Shown here: positions 25,150 through 33,836 of the stretch, in pieces | How positions within the stretch are numbered: the first letter of the stretch is position 1 | Layout of the letters: every line of letters starts with the position of its first letter | Assembly: GCF_030816895.1 (NCBI RefSeq) | Contig: NZ_JAUSYL010000001.1 | Span: 3,100,001-3,164,000, forward strand | Direction of reading: 5' to 3' | Origin: Clavibacter sp. B3I6 | Lineage (GTDB): Bacteria > Actinomycetota > Actinomycetes > Actinomycetales > Microbacteriaceae | Length of the DNA stretch: 64,000 bases | Position numbers and translations under genes: made by a program | The notes under the pieces: model-generated | The model's database searches: none | What the model was told of the DNA's origin: nothing | What the model saw: the letters and a program-made list of their open reading frames with translations, nothing else

Positions 25150-26667
25150 ATGACCCCTGTGAGCCCGAACGACGACCGCATCCCCACCCCCGACGGCCAC
25201 CCCGTCCGGACCGAGACCGACAGCCTGGGGAGCCTCGATGTCCCGGCCGACGCCTACTGGGGGATCCACACGGCGCGCGCGCTCGAGAACTTCCCGATCA
25301 GCCTCCGGCCGTTGAGCGTCTACCCGGACTTCGTGGTCGCGCTCGCGCAGGTGAAGCAGGCGGCGGCCCGCGCCAACGTGCAGATCGGCGTGCTCGACGC
25401 GCGGAAGGCGCGGCAGATCGACGAGGTCTGCTCGGAGATCATCGCGGGGGAGCTGCACGACCAGTTCGTGGTCGGCGTGATCCAGGGCGGCGCCGGCACG
25501 AGCACCAACATGAACACCAACGAGGTCATCGCGAACCGCGCCCTCGAGCGGGCCGGCCACGCGCTCGGCGACTACCGGCACATGCACCCGCTGGACGACG
25601 TGAACCGCAGCCAGTCCACCAACGACACGTACCCGACCGCGCTCAAGGTGGCGCTCATCCACTCGCTGCGGCAGACGCTCGACGAGCTGGAGCTGCTGCG
25701 GATGTCGTTCCTCACCAAGAGCGCGCAGTTCTCGCAGGTGCTGAAGGTCGGCCGCACGCAGCTGCAGGACGCCGTGCCCATGACGCTCGGCCAGGAGTTC
25801 CACGGCTTCGCCACCACGCTCGGCGAGGACCACGCGCGCCTCGGCGAGCTCGTGCCGCTGCTGTCGGAGATCAACCTGGGCGCGACGGCGATCGGCACGG
25901 GCATCACGGCGGATCCGAACTACGCGGCCGCCGTGCGCGGGCACCTCAGCGCCATCACGGGCTACACGCTCGTGACCGCGAGCGACCTCATCGAGGCGAC
26001 GAGCGACGCGGGCGTGTTCATGACCCTCTCCTCGACGCTCAAGCGGAGCGCGATCAAGCTCTCGAAGATCTGCAACGACCTCCGGCTGCTGTCGTCGGGT
26101 CCGCAGGCGGGGCTCGGCGAGATCAACCTGCCGCCCCGGCAGGCGGGGTCGAGCATCATGCCCGGCAAGGTCAACCCGGTGATCCCCGAGGTCGTCAACC
26201 AAGTTGCGTTCTCCATCGCGGGCGCGGACGTGACGGTGACGATGGCGGCCGAGGGCGGGCAGCTGCAGCTCAACGCGTTCGAGCCGGTCATCGCGCACTC
26301 ACTGCTGCAGTCGCTCAGCTGGCTGCGGAACGCCGCGTGGACGCTGCGGGTGAACTGCATCGACGGGATCACCGCGAACACGGAGCGGCTGGCGGCGCAG
26401 GTGGAGTCGTCGGTCGGCGTCGTCACGGCGCTCACGCCGTACATCGGCTACGCCGCCTCCTCCAGCCTCGCGAAGACGGCGCTCATGACGAGCGCGTCGA
26501 TCCCGGACCTCGTGGTCGAGGCGGGCCTCATGACGCGGTCGCAGGTGGAGAAGATCCTCGCGCCCGACCGGCTATCGGGCCTCGAGCCCGTGACCGCGGC
26601 CATGTCCGTGATCACGCCGGAGATGCTCGCCGCCCACGCGGCCGAGCAGGGCGGCGCCCTCAGCTGA
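25150..26667 (+). CDS. aspA: Aspartate ammonia-lyase
   Basis: 505 residues. Fumarase/aspartase superfamily with GTSTNMNTNEVIANRA, SQSTNDTYPTA, and the signature loop GSSIMPGKVNP. The reaction is L-aspartate to fumarate and ammonia, linking amino-acid breakdown to the TCA cycle. The first 30 residues (HPVRTETDSLGSLDVP) are slightly longer than usual. ATG 25150 is preferred: GGAG lies ten bases upstream, while longer readings start within the neighbouring gene. A strong terminator follows. Confidence 0.95.
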   Translation: MTPVSPNDDRIPTPDGHPVRTETDSLGSLDVPADAYWGIHTARALENFPISLRPLSVYPDFVVALAQVKQAAARANVQIGVLDARKARQIDEVCSEIIAGELHDQFVVGVIQGGAGTSTNMNTNEVIANRALERAGHALGDYRHMHPLDDVNRSQSTNDTYPTALKVALIHSLRQTLDELELLRMSFLTKSAQFSQVLKVGRTQLQDAVPMTLGQEFHGFATTLGEDHARLGELVPLLSEINLGATAIGTGITADPNYAAAVRGHLSAITGYTLVTASDLIEATSDAGVFMTLSSTLKRSAIKLSKICNDLRLLSSGPQAGLGEINLPPRQAGSSIMPGKVNPVIPEVVNQVAFSIAGADVTVTMAAEGGQLQLNAFEPVIAHSLLQSLSWLRNAAWTLRVNCIDGITANTERLAAQVESSVGVVTALTPYIGYAASSSLAKTALMTSASIPDLVVEAGLMTRSQVEKILAPDRLSGLEPVTAAMSVITPEMLAAHAAEQGGALS

Positions 26668-26681
26668 CAGGCGCCTCGACG

Positions 26682-26723
26682 ACGACAGCGCGCCGCGGCC
26701 CGAGGGCTGCGGCGCGCTGTCGT
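26682..26723. terminator. Strong bidirectional terminator between aspA and the LEA-like gene
   Basis: Perfect 15-bp arms (26682-26696 and 26709-26723) with an inner GCCC/GGGC pair. It lies between two convergent genes and may serve both. Confidence 0.75.
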
Positions 26724-26740
26724 ATCCGGCGGATCCGGCG

Positions 26741-27799
26741 CTAGGCGTCCGGGTCCGCGGCGGTGCGGGCCGGCGTGGTGCCGGACGCGTCGTCCGCGGA
26801 GGCGTCGTGCGCGGGCTCCTCGCGGTGCACGGATCCGGCGATGTCGGCCGGGGTGGGGACGTGCGGGGCGCCGGCGGCGGTCGGCTCCGGGGCCGCCTTC
26901 CGCTTCGGCGCGGGCGTCCCGGAGGCGGCCGTGGGAGTGGGCGCGGGCGCGGCGGGCACGGTCGGATCCGTCTCGGCGGCGGGCTCCTCGTCGGCGTCGG
27001 CCGGCTCGCCCAGGTCGTCGGGGCCGAGGGTGTCGAGGTCCTCGTCCGCGTCGTCCTCGGTGCCGTCCGCGGAGGCGTCGGCCTCGCCGGCGCGCGCGGC
27101 GCCGTCCTCGGGGATCGGGACGGGGCCGGTCTCGTCCTCGTCGTCGAAGGACGCGAGCGCCTCGTCGCGCGCCTCGGCGGCCGTGAAGACGGCGCGGCGG
27201 CCGGCCTCCTCGCCGCGCTCGCGCAGGTCCTCGGCCGTCGCCTGGACGCGCGTGCGCGCCTCCTCGGCGGTCTCGACGACGCGGCCGCGGACGTCCTCGG
27301 CCGTCTCGGCGACGCGGTGGCCGACCTCGGTGGCCTGCTGGCCGACGCGGTCGACGACGTGCTTGGTCTGGTCCGCCGTGCGGGTGCCGAGGTCCTTGGC
27401 GGTGTCGCCGACCCGTCCCGCGATGTCCTGGGTGGTGCTGCCGACCCGGCCCGCGATGTCCTGGGTCGTGCTGCCGACGCGACCGGCGACGTCCTGCGTG
27501 GTGGTGCCGATGCGCTCGCCCACGGTGTGCGCGGTGCGGCCGACGGCGACGGCGGCGCCCTGGACGGCGTGCCCGACGAAGTCCGCGACCTCGCGCGCCG
27601 TCTCGACCGTGCGCTCGACGACGACCGGCCCCTTCTCGTCGAGGACGGCCTGCGCCTCGCGGACGCCCCGCTGCACGGGTGCGCTCGACCAGACGGTGCG
27701 CGACGCGCGGGCGATGCCCTCGTAGCGCTTCCGGCCGGCACGTGCGCCGAGGACGTAGCCGGTGCCGAGCCCGGCGAGGAGGAGGAGACGGTTGATCAT
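26741..27799 (-). CDS. LEA/apolipoprotein-like 11-residue-repeat membrane-anchored protein
   Basis: 352 residues. Residues 1-35 (LLLLAGLGTGYVLGARAGRKRY) are a short hydrophobic anchor with a GxxxG-type stretch, common in actinobacterial YtxH-like proteins. From about 90 to 205 the sequence is built of 11-residue units such as RVGSTTQDIAG, with at least eight recognisable copies that form an amphipathic helix, as in LEA group 3 proteins. The last 140 residues are acidic, Pro/Ala-rich and disordered. A role in membrane or desiccation protection is an inference from the repeat type. Confidence 0.75.
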   Translation of the reverse strand: MINRLLLLAGLGTGYVLGARAGRKRYEGIARASRTVWSSAPVQRGVREAQAVLDEKGPVVVERTVETAREVADFVGHAVQGAAVAVGRTAHTVGERIGTTTQDVAGRVGSTTQDIAGRVGSTTQDIAGRVGDTAKDLGTRTADQTKHVVDRVGQQATEVGHRVAETAEDVRGRVVETAEEARTRVQATAEDLRERGEEAGRRAVFTAAEARDEALASFDDEDETGPVPIPEDGAARAGEADASADGTEDDADEDLDTLGPDDLGEPADADEEPAAETDPTVPAAPAPTPTAASGTPAPKRKAAPEPTAAGAPHVPTPADIAGSVHREEPAHDASADDASGTTPARTAADPDA

Positions 27800-27842
27800 C
27801 CGTCCAGCCTAGACGCGCCGGTCGGGGATCGACCGGGAGGGG

Positions 27843-27980
27843 CTACGCGTCCCGCCCGCCCTGGGGGCCCGTGGCGTCGTGCACCTCGTCCGCGTCGGGA
27901 TCCGCCGCGTCGGGCGCGTTGAGGTCGGCGTCCTCCGGGATGGAGTGGTCGTGGATCGGGTCCTGCGGCTGGTCGGTCAT
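27843..27980 (-). CDS. Very small acidic protein (45 aa), hypothetical
   Basis: 45 residues from ATG 27978-27980 to TAG, with many Asp and Pro (EDADLNAPDAADPDADEV). No membrane segment. Resembles in composition the acidic proteins at 6471-7620. It sits 40 bases past the FAH-family gene's stop on the same strand and may be co-transcribed. The reading of such a short gene rests on position and composition only. Confidence 0.5.
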   Translation of the reverse strand: MTDQPQDPIHDHSIPEDADLNAPDAADPDADEVHDATGPQGGRDA

Positions 27981-28021
27981 GCGGTCGAGCCTACGCGCGG
28001 GCGTCGACCGCCCGACCCGGG

Positions 28022-28900
28022 TCAGAGGATGCGCGTGTGCGTGGTGAGCGAGCCGATGCCCTCGACCGAGACGGTGACCGTGCTGCCGTCCTTCAGGAAG
28101 ATCTGCGGGTCGCGCGAGTAGCCGGCGCCGCTCGTGGTGCCCGTGGAGATGAGCGTGCCCGGCTGCAGCGTGGAGGAGGTGGAGAGGTAGGAGACGAGGC
28201 GCGCGACCGTGCGGACCATGCCGCTCGTGCGTCCGTCCTGCACCGTCTCGCCGTCGAGGACCGTGGTGATGCGGAGGTCCTGCGGATCCGGCACCTCGTC
28301 GCGCGTGACGACGACGGGACCCGTGGGGGAGAAGCCGTCGAAGCTCTTGCAGCGGCTCCACTGCTGCTCCGAGAACTGCAGGTTGCGGGCCGTGATGTCG
28401 TTGACGACCGTGTAGCCGAAGACGTGGTCGAGGGCGTCCGCCTCCGACACGTCGCGCGCGGCCCGGCCGATGACGACGCCGAGCTCGACCTCGTAGTCGA
28501 CCTCCTCGCTGAGCGAGCGCGGCCAGCTGGTGGTGCCCTCGTGGCCCGAGAGCGAGTTGGGCCAGAGCGCGAAGACGGTGGGGGCGGAGGCGCTCGTGAT
28601 GTTGAGCTCCTCGGCGTGCGCGGAGTAGTTGAGGCCCACGGCGTAGACGGCCGGCGGGCGGAGGATCGCGGAGGCGTGCGTGAGGCCGTCCACCGGGGTG
28701 GTGCTGGTGCGGCTGGCGACGGCGCGCTCGACGGTGGCGCGGACGCGGGCCATCTCGTCGTCGCCGCGCTCGATGAGGTCCTGCAGGTCGCGAGGGGACT
28801 CGTCGAGCACCTCGTCGAGGAAGAGCGCCTGGCCCTCGGAGACGATGGCGGCCAGTCGGGGGGTCACGCCGTCGTCGGCGAGCAGGTGCGCGAACTTCAT
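28022..28900 (-). CDS. Fumarylacetoacetate hydrolase (FAH) family protein
   Basis: 292 residues. The FAH C-terminal domain holds YAVGLNYSAHAEE, the metal-ligand set E-x-E (VDYEVELGVVIG) and GYTVVNDITARNLQ, then SFDGFSPTGP. Members hydrolyse or decarboxylate beta-diketone or 2-oxo acids in aromatic and sugar-acid breakdown; the exact substrate is unclear. ATG 28898-28900. Upstream lies an 11-bp tandem repeat that may be its control region. Confidence 0.9.
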   Translation of the reverse strand: MKFAHLLADDGVTPRLAAIVSEGQALFLDEVLDESPRDLQDLIERGDDEMARVRATVERAVASRTSTTPVDGLTHASAILRPPAVYAVGLNYSAHAEELNITSASAPTVFALWPNSLSGHEGTTSWPRSLSEEVDYEVELGVVIGRAARDVSEADALDHVFGYTVVNDITARNLQFSEQQWSRCKSFDGFSPTGPVVVTRDEVPDPQDLRITTVLDGETVQDGRTSGMVRTVARLVSYLSTSSTLQPGTLISTGTTSGAGYSRDPQIFLKDGSTVTVSVEGIGSLTTHTRIL

Positions 28901-28948
28901 GCCACCACCGTATCGGGCGGGCGCGGTGGGCCGCGGTTGCGGTCATAA

Positions 28949-28991
28949 CGTGCATGGGGCGTGCATCCCGCGTGCATCCCGCGTGCACGCG
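28949..28991. repeat. Four tandem 11-bp repeats (CGTGCATCCCG-like)
   Basis: Copies begin at 28949, 28960, 28971 and 28982 and share CGTGCA. They lie between the FAH-family gene's start and the end of ligD, both on the minus strand, about 50 bases upstream of the FAH start. The 11-bp spacing suggests an operator array. Confidence 0.6.
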
Positions 28992-29010
28992 CACGCGCGA
29001 CCGCGGCGGA

Positions 29011-31533
29011 TCAGTCCTCGCGCACGACCTCGTCGGGGGACTTGTCGTGCCGCCAGCCCCGCCACGAGGCCTGGCGGAGGCGGCCGGTCGCGGTCCACTC
29101 GGCGAACTCGACCTCGCCGACGAGGCGCGGGGTGATCCAGTGCGCGTCGCGGGCGTCGGCGGCCGGCACGTCGGCGAAGGGGGTCGTCTTCCGCTCGAGC
29201 GGCCGGAAGCGTCGGAGGGCGTCGGCCAGGTCGCGCTCCGTGAAGCCCGTGCCGACGCGGCCCGCGTACGCGAGGCCGTCCGGTCCGGGCACGCCGACGA
29301 GCAGCGAGCCGACGCCGGAGGAGCGGCTGCCGGATCCGGGGCGCCAGCCGCCCACGACCACCTCCTGCGCCCGGTGGTGCTTGACCTTCACCCACGCGCT
29401 CGACCGCCGCCCGGACTCGTAGGGCGCGTCCACGCGCTTGGCGACGACGCCCTCGAGGCCGAGCTCGCGGCTGGTGGCGAGGGCGTCGTCGAGGTCGCCG
29501 TCGAACGCGGGCGGGACCTGGATGCGGCCGCGGTCCGGCGCGCGCACGGCGTCGAGGAGGGCGGCGCGGCGCTCCCGGTACGGCGCGTCGACGAGGACGC
29601 GGTCGCCGATGGCGAGCGCGTCGAAGAGCATGAGGTGCACGGGCGCGGCCTTCCGGGCCCGGGCGACGTCCTTCTCCGCGGTGAGGCCGAGGCGCGTCTG
29701 CAGGAGCCCGAAGTCGGGCCGGCCGTCGGCGCCCAGCACGACGATCTCGCCGTCGAGCACGGCCGCGTCCACGTCGAGCTGGTCCGGCAGCTCGGCGAGC
29801 TCGGGGAAGGCGGCCGTGAGGTCGACGCCGTTGCGGCTCGTGATGGTCGCGCGGCCGTCCGCGACGACGGCGATCGCGCGGTAGCCGTCCCACTTCATCT
29901 CGACGGCCCACTCCTCGTCGGGGTCGAGGCCGGCGGCGGTCGCGGCGGTCGCGAGCATGGGCGCGGGGGCGGACGCCGCGCCGCCTCGCCGCCGGGCGCC
30001 GACGCGCGTGCGTCCGCCCGCCTTCTCGAGCTTCGCGGCGCGCGCGGGCCGTGCGTGCGCCGTCGCGGGCGCGTCGGCGGGCTCCATCAGGTGGATCAGC
30101 CAGTTCGCGTCGGCCTTGCCGTGCCCGCCCGTGTGGATGAGCGCGTAGCGGCGCGGCCCGTCGATCCCGGTGCCCGCGCCGCGCCCGTGCAGCGTCGCGA
30201 TGACCTCCTTCCCGTCGCGCCACTTCTCCAGCTCGTAGGTGCCCGCGTCCCAGATGGCGACCTCGCCGCCGCCGTACTCGCCCGCGGGGATGGTGCCCTC
30301 GAAGGAGCCGTACTCGACGGGGTGGTCCTCGGTCTGCACCGCGAGGTGGTTCGTGCCGTGCTCGGTGGGCACGCCCTTGGGGAGGGCCCAGCTCACGAGC
30401 ACGCCGTCGTGCTCCAGCCGGAAGTCCCAGTGCAGCGCGCGGGCGTGGTGCTCCTGGATCACGAAGGACCGGCCCTCGGACGGCGCGGGCGGCTCCGCGG
30501 GGACCGGCTCGCTCGTCTTGGCGGCGTCGCGCTTGGCGCGGTAGGTCGCGAGGCGGTCGGATCCGGGATCGGGCGCGTCGCCCGTGCCCTCCTTCCGCGC
30601 GAAGGAGGCCAGGCGCTCGGGCGTGGGCTCCAGGCTCTCCCGGTTGCCCTCCTCGACGGGGGCGAGCGGATCCTCCCGCGTCCGCATGCGGTCGAGGACC
30701 TCGTGCATCTCCAGGTGGCGCAGGGCGGGCGACGCGAGCTCGCGCCAGGTGCGCGGCACCGCGACGGTCGGCCGCGAGCGCCCGCGCAGCGAGTACGGCG
30801 CCACCGTGGTCTTGTTCGGGTTGTTCTGGCTCCAGTCGACGAGCACCTTGCCCTGCCGGAGCGCCTTCTTCATGTCGCTCACCACGAGGTCCGGGTGGTC
30901 GGCCTCGAGCGCGCGGGCGAGCTCGTGCGCGACCTCGGAGATCGCCGCGGCGTCGTGGCTGCCGTCGAGGGCGGCGTAGAGGTGGATGCCCTTGGATCCG
31001 CTCGTCACCGGGTAGGGCTCGAGGCCCATGTCGCGGAGGATCGCGCGGGCCGCCTTCGCGACCTCCACGCACTCGGGGAGGCCGGCGCCCGGGCCCGGGT
31101 CGAGGTCGAGCACGAGCCGGTCGGGTCGGCGGACGTCGCCCGTGCGGCCGAAGCGCCACTGGGGCACGTGCAGCTCGAGCGCGGCGATCTGCCCGAGCCA
31201 GGTGAGGGTCGCGACGTCGTTCGCCAGGGGGTAGTCGTTGGCGTGGTCGCGGTGCTGGATGGCGCGGCGCAGCACCCACTCCGGCGTGTGCGCGTCGAGG
31301 TCCTTCTGGAAGAACATCTTCCCCGGGTGCTCGTCGGTGCCGACGCCGTCGACCCAGCGCTTGCGCGTGACGGGCCGGTCGCGCAGGTGCGGGATCATGT
31401 GCGGCGCTACGCCTGCGTAGTACGCGATGACGTCGCCCTTGGTGGTGCCCGTCTCCGGGTAGAGCACCTTGTCGAGGTTCGACAGCGTGATCCGCCGCCC
31501 CTCGACCTCCACCTGCTGCTTCGCGCCCGCCAT
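29011..31533 (-). CDS. ligD: ATP-dependent DNA ligase D (polymerase-phosphoesterase-ligase)
   Basis: 840 residues with three domains in the order POL, PE, LIG, as in Mycobacterium. POL (about 10-290): primase-like with DLDPGPGAG as metal site. PE (about 360-510): FVIQEHHARALHWDFRLEHDG, the His-rich 3'-phosphoesterase motif. LIG (about 570-835): nucleotidyl-lysine motif EMKWDGYRA, DGEIVVL, and KVKHH. It fills and seals double-strand breaks with Ku in non-homologous end joining. Start ATG 31531-31533. Divergent from ku with 37 bases between. Confidence 0.96.
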   Translation of the reverse strand: MAGAKQQVEVEGRRITLSNLDKVLYPETGTTKGDVIAYYAGVAPHMIPHLRDRPVTRKRWVDGVGTDEHPGKMFFQKDLDAHTPEWVLRRAIQHRDHANDYPLANDVATLTWLGQIAALELHVPQWRFGRTGDVRRPDRLVLDLDPGPGAGLPECVEVAKAARAILRDMGLEPYPVTSGSKGIHLYAALDGSHDAAAISEVAHELARALEADHPDLVVSDMKKALRQGKVLVDWSQNNPNKTTVAPYSLRGRSRPTVAVPRTWRELASPALRHLEMHEVLDRMRTREDPLAPVEEGNRESLEPTPERLASFARKEGTGDAPDPGSDRLATYRAKRDAAKTSEPVPAEPPAPSEGRSFVIQEHHARALHWDFRLEHDGVLVSWALPKGVPTEHGTNHLAVQTEDHPVEYGSFEGTIPAGEYGGGEVAIWDAGTYELEKWRDGKEVIATLHGRGAGTGIDGPRRYALIHTGGHGKADANWLIHLMEPADAPATAHARPARAAKLEKAGGRTRVGARRRGGAASAPAPMLATAATAAGLDPDEEWAVEMKWDGYRAIAVVADGRATITSRNGVDLTAAFPELAELPDQLDVDAAVLDGEIVVLGADGRPDFGLLQTRLGLTAEKDVARARKAAPVHLMLFDALAIGDRVLVDAPYRERRAALLDAVRAPDRGRIQVPPAFDGDLDDALATSRELGLEGVVAKRVDAPYESGRRSSAWVKVKHHRAQEVVVGGWRPGSGSRSSGVGSLLVGVPGPDGLAYAGRVGTGFTERDLADALRRFRPLERKTTPFADVPAADARDAHWITPRLVGEVEFAEWTATGRLRQASWRGWRHDKSPDEVVRED

Positions 31534-31570
31534 CGGTCCAGCATGGCCCGGGCCGGTGTTCACTTGACCC

Positions 31571-32635
31571 ATGAGAGCCATCTGGAAGGGCGCCGTCACC
31601 TTCGGCCTCGTCAACGTGCCCGTGAAGGTCTACAGCGCGACGCAGGACCACGACGTGCCGCTGCACCAGGTCCACGACGCCGACGGCGGCCGGATCCGCT
31701 ACCAGCGCCGCTGCGAGATCTGCGGGAAGATCGTCGACTACGCGCACATCGACAAGGCGTTCGACGACGGCGACCGCACGGTCGTGATCACGGAGGAGGA
31801 CCTCTCCTCCCTCCCCGAGGAGAAGAGCCGCGAGATCGACGTGGTCGAGTTCGTGCCGAGCGACCAGATCGACCCCGTGATGCTCGACCGCAGCTACTTC
31901 CTCGAGCCGGACTCCTCGAGCCCCAAGTCGTACGCGCTCCTCCGCCGGACGCTGCAGGAGACGGACCGTACGGCGATCGTGCACGTGACCCTCCGCCAGC
32001 GCACCCGGCTCGCGGCGCTGCGGGTCCGCGGCGACGTGCTCATGCTGCAGACGCTCCTCTGGGACGACGAGGTGCGCGAGGCCGACTTCCCGTCGCTCGA
32101 CGCCGCCCCGAAGGTGTCGCCGCGGGAGCTGAAGATGTCGGCGCAGCTCGTCGAGGGGTTCGCGGAGGACTTCGACCCGTCGAAGTTCAGCGACGAGTAC
32201 CAGGAGCAGCTGAAGACCCTCATCGACGCGAAGCTCGCGCAGGGCGACTCGCTCGACACGGACGCGACCTTCGGGGAGTCCGACGACGACGAGGACACCG
32301 GCGGCGAGGTGCTCGACCTCATGGACGCGCTGAAGCGCAGCATCGAGCGGAGCAGGGGCGGGGGAGGCGCGAAGCGGAAGGCGCCCGCGCGGAAGCCCGC
32401 GGGGGAGGGGAAGGCGGCGGCGTCGGAGGACGCGGAGGACGCGGACGACGCGTCGGCGGAGGCAGCGACCACGACGGCGGCGGCGAAGAAGACGGCGACG
32501 AAGAAGACGGCGACGAAGAAGGCGTCGACCGCGAAGGCCGCGGCGACGAAGAAGGCGACGACGACCACGAAGACGACGACGACGACGCGGTCGACGGCCG
32601 CGGGGAAGCGGACCGCAGAGAAGAAGAGCGCCTAG
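31571..32635 (+). CDS. ku: Ku protein (NHEJ) with lysine-rich C-terminal tail
   Basis: 354 residues. MRAIWKGAVTFGLVNVPVKVY and QVHDADGGRIRYQRRCEIC open the Ku core, which runs to about residue 260. The last 90 residues are low-complexity repeats of the KKTATKKTATKKAST type, a basic tail like that of other actinobacterial Ku proteins that binds DNA. Ku homodimers load on broken ends and recruit LigD. Only seven bases separate TTCACT (a weak -10 box) from the ATG, so the transcript may be leaderless. Confidence 0.96.
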   Translation: MRAIWKGAVTFGLVNVPVKVYSATQDHDVPLHQVHDADGGRIRYQRRCEICGKIVDYAHIDKAFDDGDRTVVITEEDLSSLPEEKSREIDVVEFVPSDQIDPVMLDRSYFLEPDSSSPKSYALLRRTLQETDRTAIVHVTLRQRTRLAALRVRGDVLMLQTLLWDDEVREADFPSLDAAPKVSPRELKMSAQLVEGFAEDFDPSKFSDEYQEQLKTLIDAKLAQGDSLDTDATFGESDDDEDTGGEVLDLMDALKRSIERSRGGGGAKRKAPARKPAGEGKAAASEDAEDADDASAEAATTTAAAKKTATKKTATKKASTAKAAATKKATTTTKTTTTTRSTAAGKRTAEKKSA

Positions 32636-32701
32636 GCTTCCGCACGCGGTCGAAGTCGGCGACCGGTCGCTGCGGACCACTGGTGCGCCCGCGCGAGCAG
32701 C

Positions 32702-33751
32702 TCAGAAGGAAGGGGAGCCACCGGGATCCGTTCGGCCGAGACCGAGGACGACCAGGAGGAGGATGAACGCCGCCAGGCCGCAGAGCGCGAGCCCGTTCAG
32801 CGCGATCCCCGCCATGGCCACGCCGCGAGGGCGGCGCCGGACGTCGCTGAGGCCGAGGATCACGCCGACGAGCGGCCCGATGCCGAGACCCCCGAGGGTC
32901 ACGATCGACAGGACCCCGAGGATGAGCGACGCCGTGCCCAACCCGCGGGGAGCGCGCGTGGTCCGAGGGCCAGACGGGACGAGGGAGTCCGGCGCCATCG
33001 GGGAGAGGTTGCCGGGATGGGGCGCGGGACCACGTCGCAGTGATGGGGTCGTACGCGGCCGCGGGGCCGCGGCGACCGTTCGCTTCGTCGCAGGCGGCGA
33101 CGCCTCCTCTGCTCCCTCGAGGGGGACAGCCCGTCCCGCCGTGCTGGTGTCGGTGACGGGAGTCCCCACGCCGCCGGAGCGCTGCAGGCTGAGGACCGCG
33201 CTCACCTCCCTGCCGAGGTCACCGGGCACGGGCCGCGACGCGTCCGCGACGAGGTCCGCGACGGTGACGTCCGCCCGGTGTCCGATGGACGTGATGACGG
33301 TGCTGCGACAGGCGAGGATCGCACGCACCACATCGGGGTGGTCGAAGGCCCAGAGGCCTCCGTCGCCTGCTCCTCCGCGGACGAGGGCGACGACATGCCC
33401 GGGACGGTCGGGGACGGCGGCGATGGCCCGCGCCAGGTCCTGCGGCGTCCGCTCGGTTCCCAGTTCGACGGCGCGTCTCGTCACCACGCGCTTCTGACGG
33501 TCCTCCAGCGCACCGCAGAAGTCCTCTGCCGTCTTCGACTGCCACCCGGTGATGAGGAAGACCCGCGTGACGGGATCGGGGAGGGCCGCGATGAACTCCT
33601 GCGGAGACGCATAGGGCTCCTCGTGATGGAGCCTCCAGCGCAGGGCCTTGGCGAGACTCCCTGTCTCCGCTTCGGCGCATCTCCGTGACTCGGCGAGGTG
33701 GGCGTCGCGCTGCTCCGGTGCAGGTACGTACGGTTCGCTTCGTCGTGTCAT
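32702..33751 (-). CDS. Exonuclease VII large-subunit-like (XseA) core fused to a DUF4190 membrane tail
   Basis: 349 residues. Residues about 60-180 match the catalytic domain of XseA: RVFLITGWQSKTAED, ALVRGGAGDGGLWAF, and TVITSIGHRADVTVADLVAD. D77, R125, H158 and D161 fall with spacing 48, 33 and 3, close to the essential E. coli XseA residues D155, R205, H238, D241 as I recall them. The OB fold, coiled coil and C-terminal part of XseA are missing. Instead a Pro-rich linker (195-270) leads to a DUF4190-type pair of helices (LGTASLILGVLSIV, LCGLAAFILLLVVLG). So it looks like a membrane-tethered nuclease. ATG 33749-33751. Located between ku and an AlkA-like gene. Function unknown. Confidence 0.7.
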   Translation of the reverse strand: MTRRSEPYVPAPEQRDAHLAESRRCAEAETGSLAKALRWRLHHEEPYASPQEFIAALPDPVTRVFLITGWQSKTAEDFCGALEDRQKRVVTRRAVELGTERTPQDLARAIAAVPDRPGHVVALVRGGAGDGGLWAFDHPDVVRAILACRSTVITSIGHRADVTVADLVADASRPVPGDLGREVSAVLSLQRSGGVGTPVTDTSTAGRAVPLEGAEEASPPATKRTVAAAPRPRTTPSLRRGPAPHPGNLSPMAPDSLVPSGPRTTRAPRGLGTASLILGVLSIVTLGGLGIGPLVGVILGLSDVRRRPRGVAMAGIALNGLALCGLAAFILLLVVLGLGRTDPGGSPSF

Positions 33752-33836
33752 GCGTCCCCCAGGTCGTGCCGACGAGGATAGTGCAGGCCTGCTGATGCGA
33801 CGGGAGCACGTGCTGCCTCCGCGGGCGATGCGGGCC

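Noticed and set aside
23329..26298. Very long minus-strand frame opposite the glycosyltransferase, DUF429 and aspA genes
   Set aside because: It crosses three genes with clear motifs and is itself His/Arg/Val-rich nonsense.
28949..28991. Tandem repeats as a CRISPR array
   Set aside because: Units are 11 bp and adjacent, with no spacers and no cas genes.
28943..32766. Open frames of more than 1200 codons on both strands over ligD/ku
   Set aside because: They are Arg/Ala/Pro-rich shadows caused by high G+C at third codon positions; the LigD and Ku frames carry all the known motifs.
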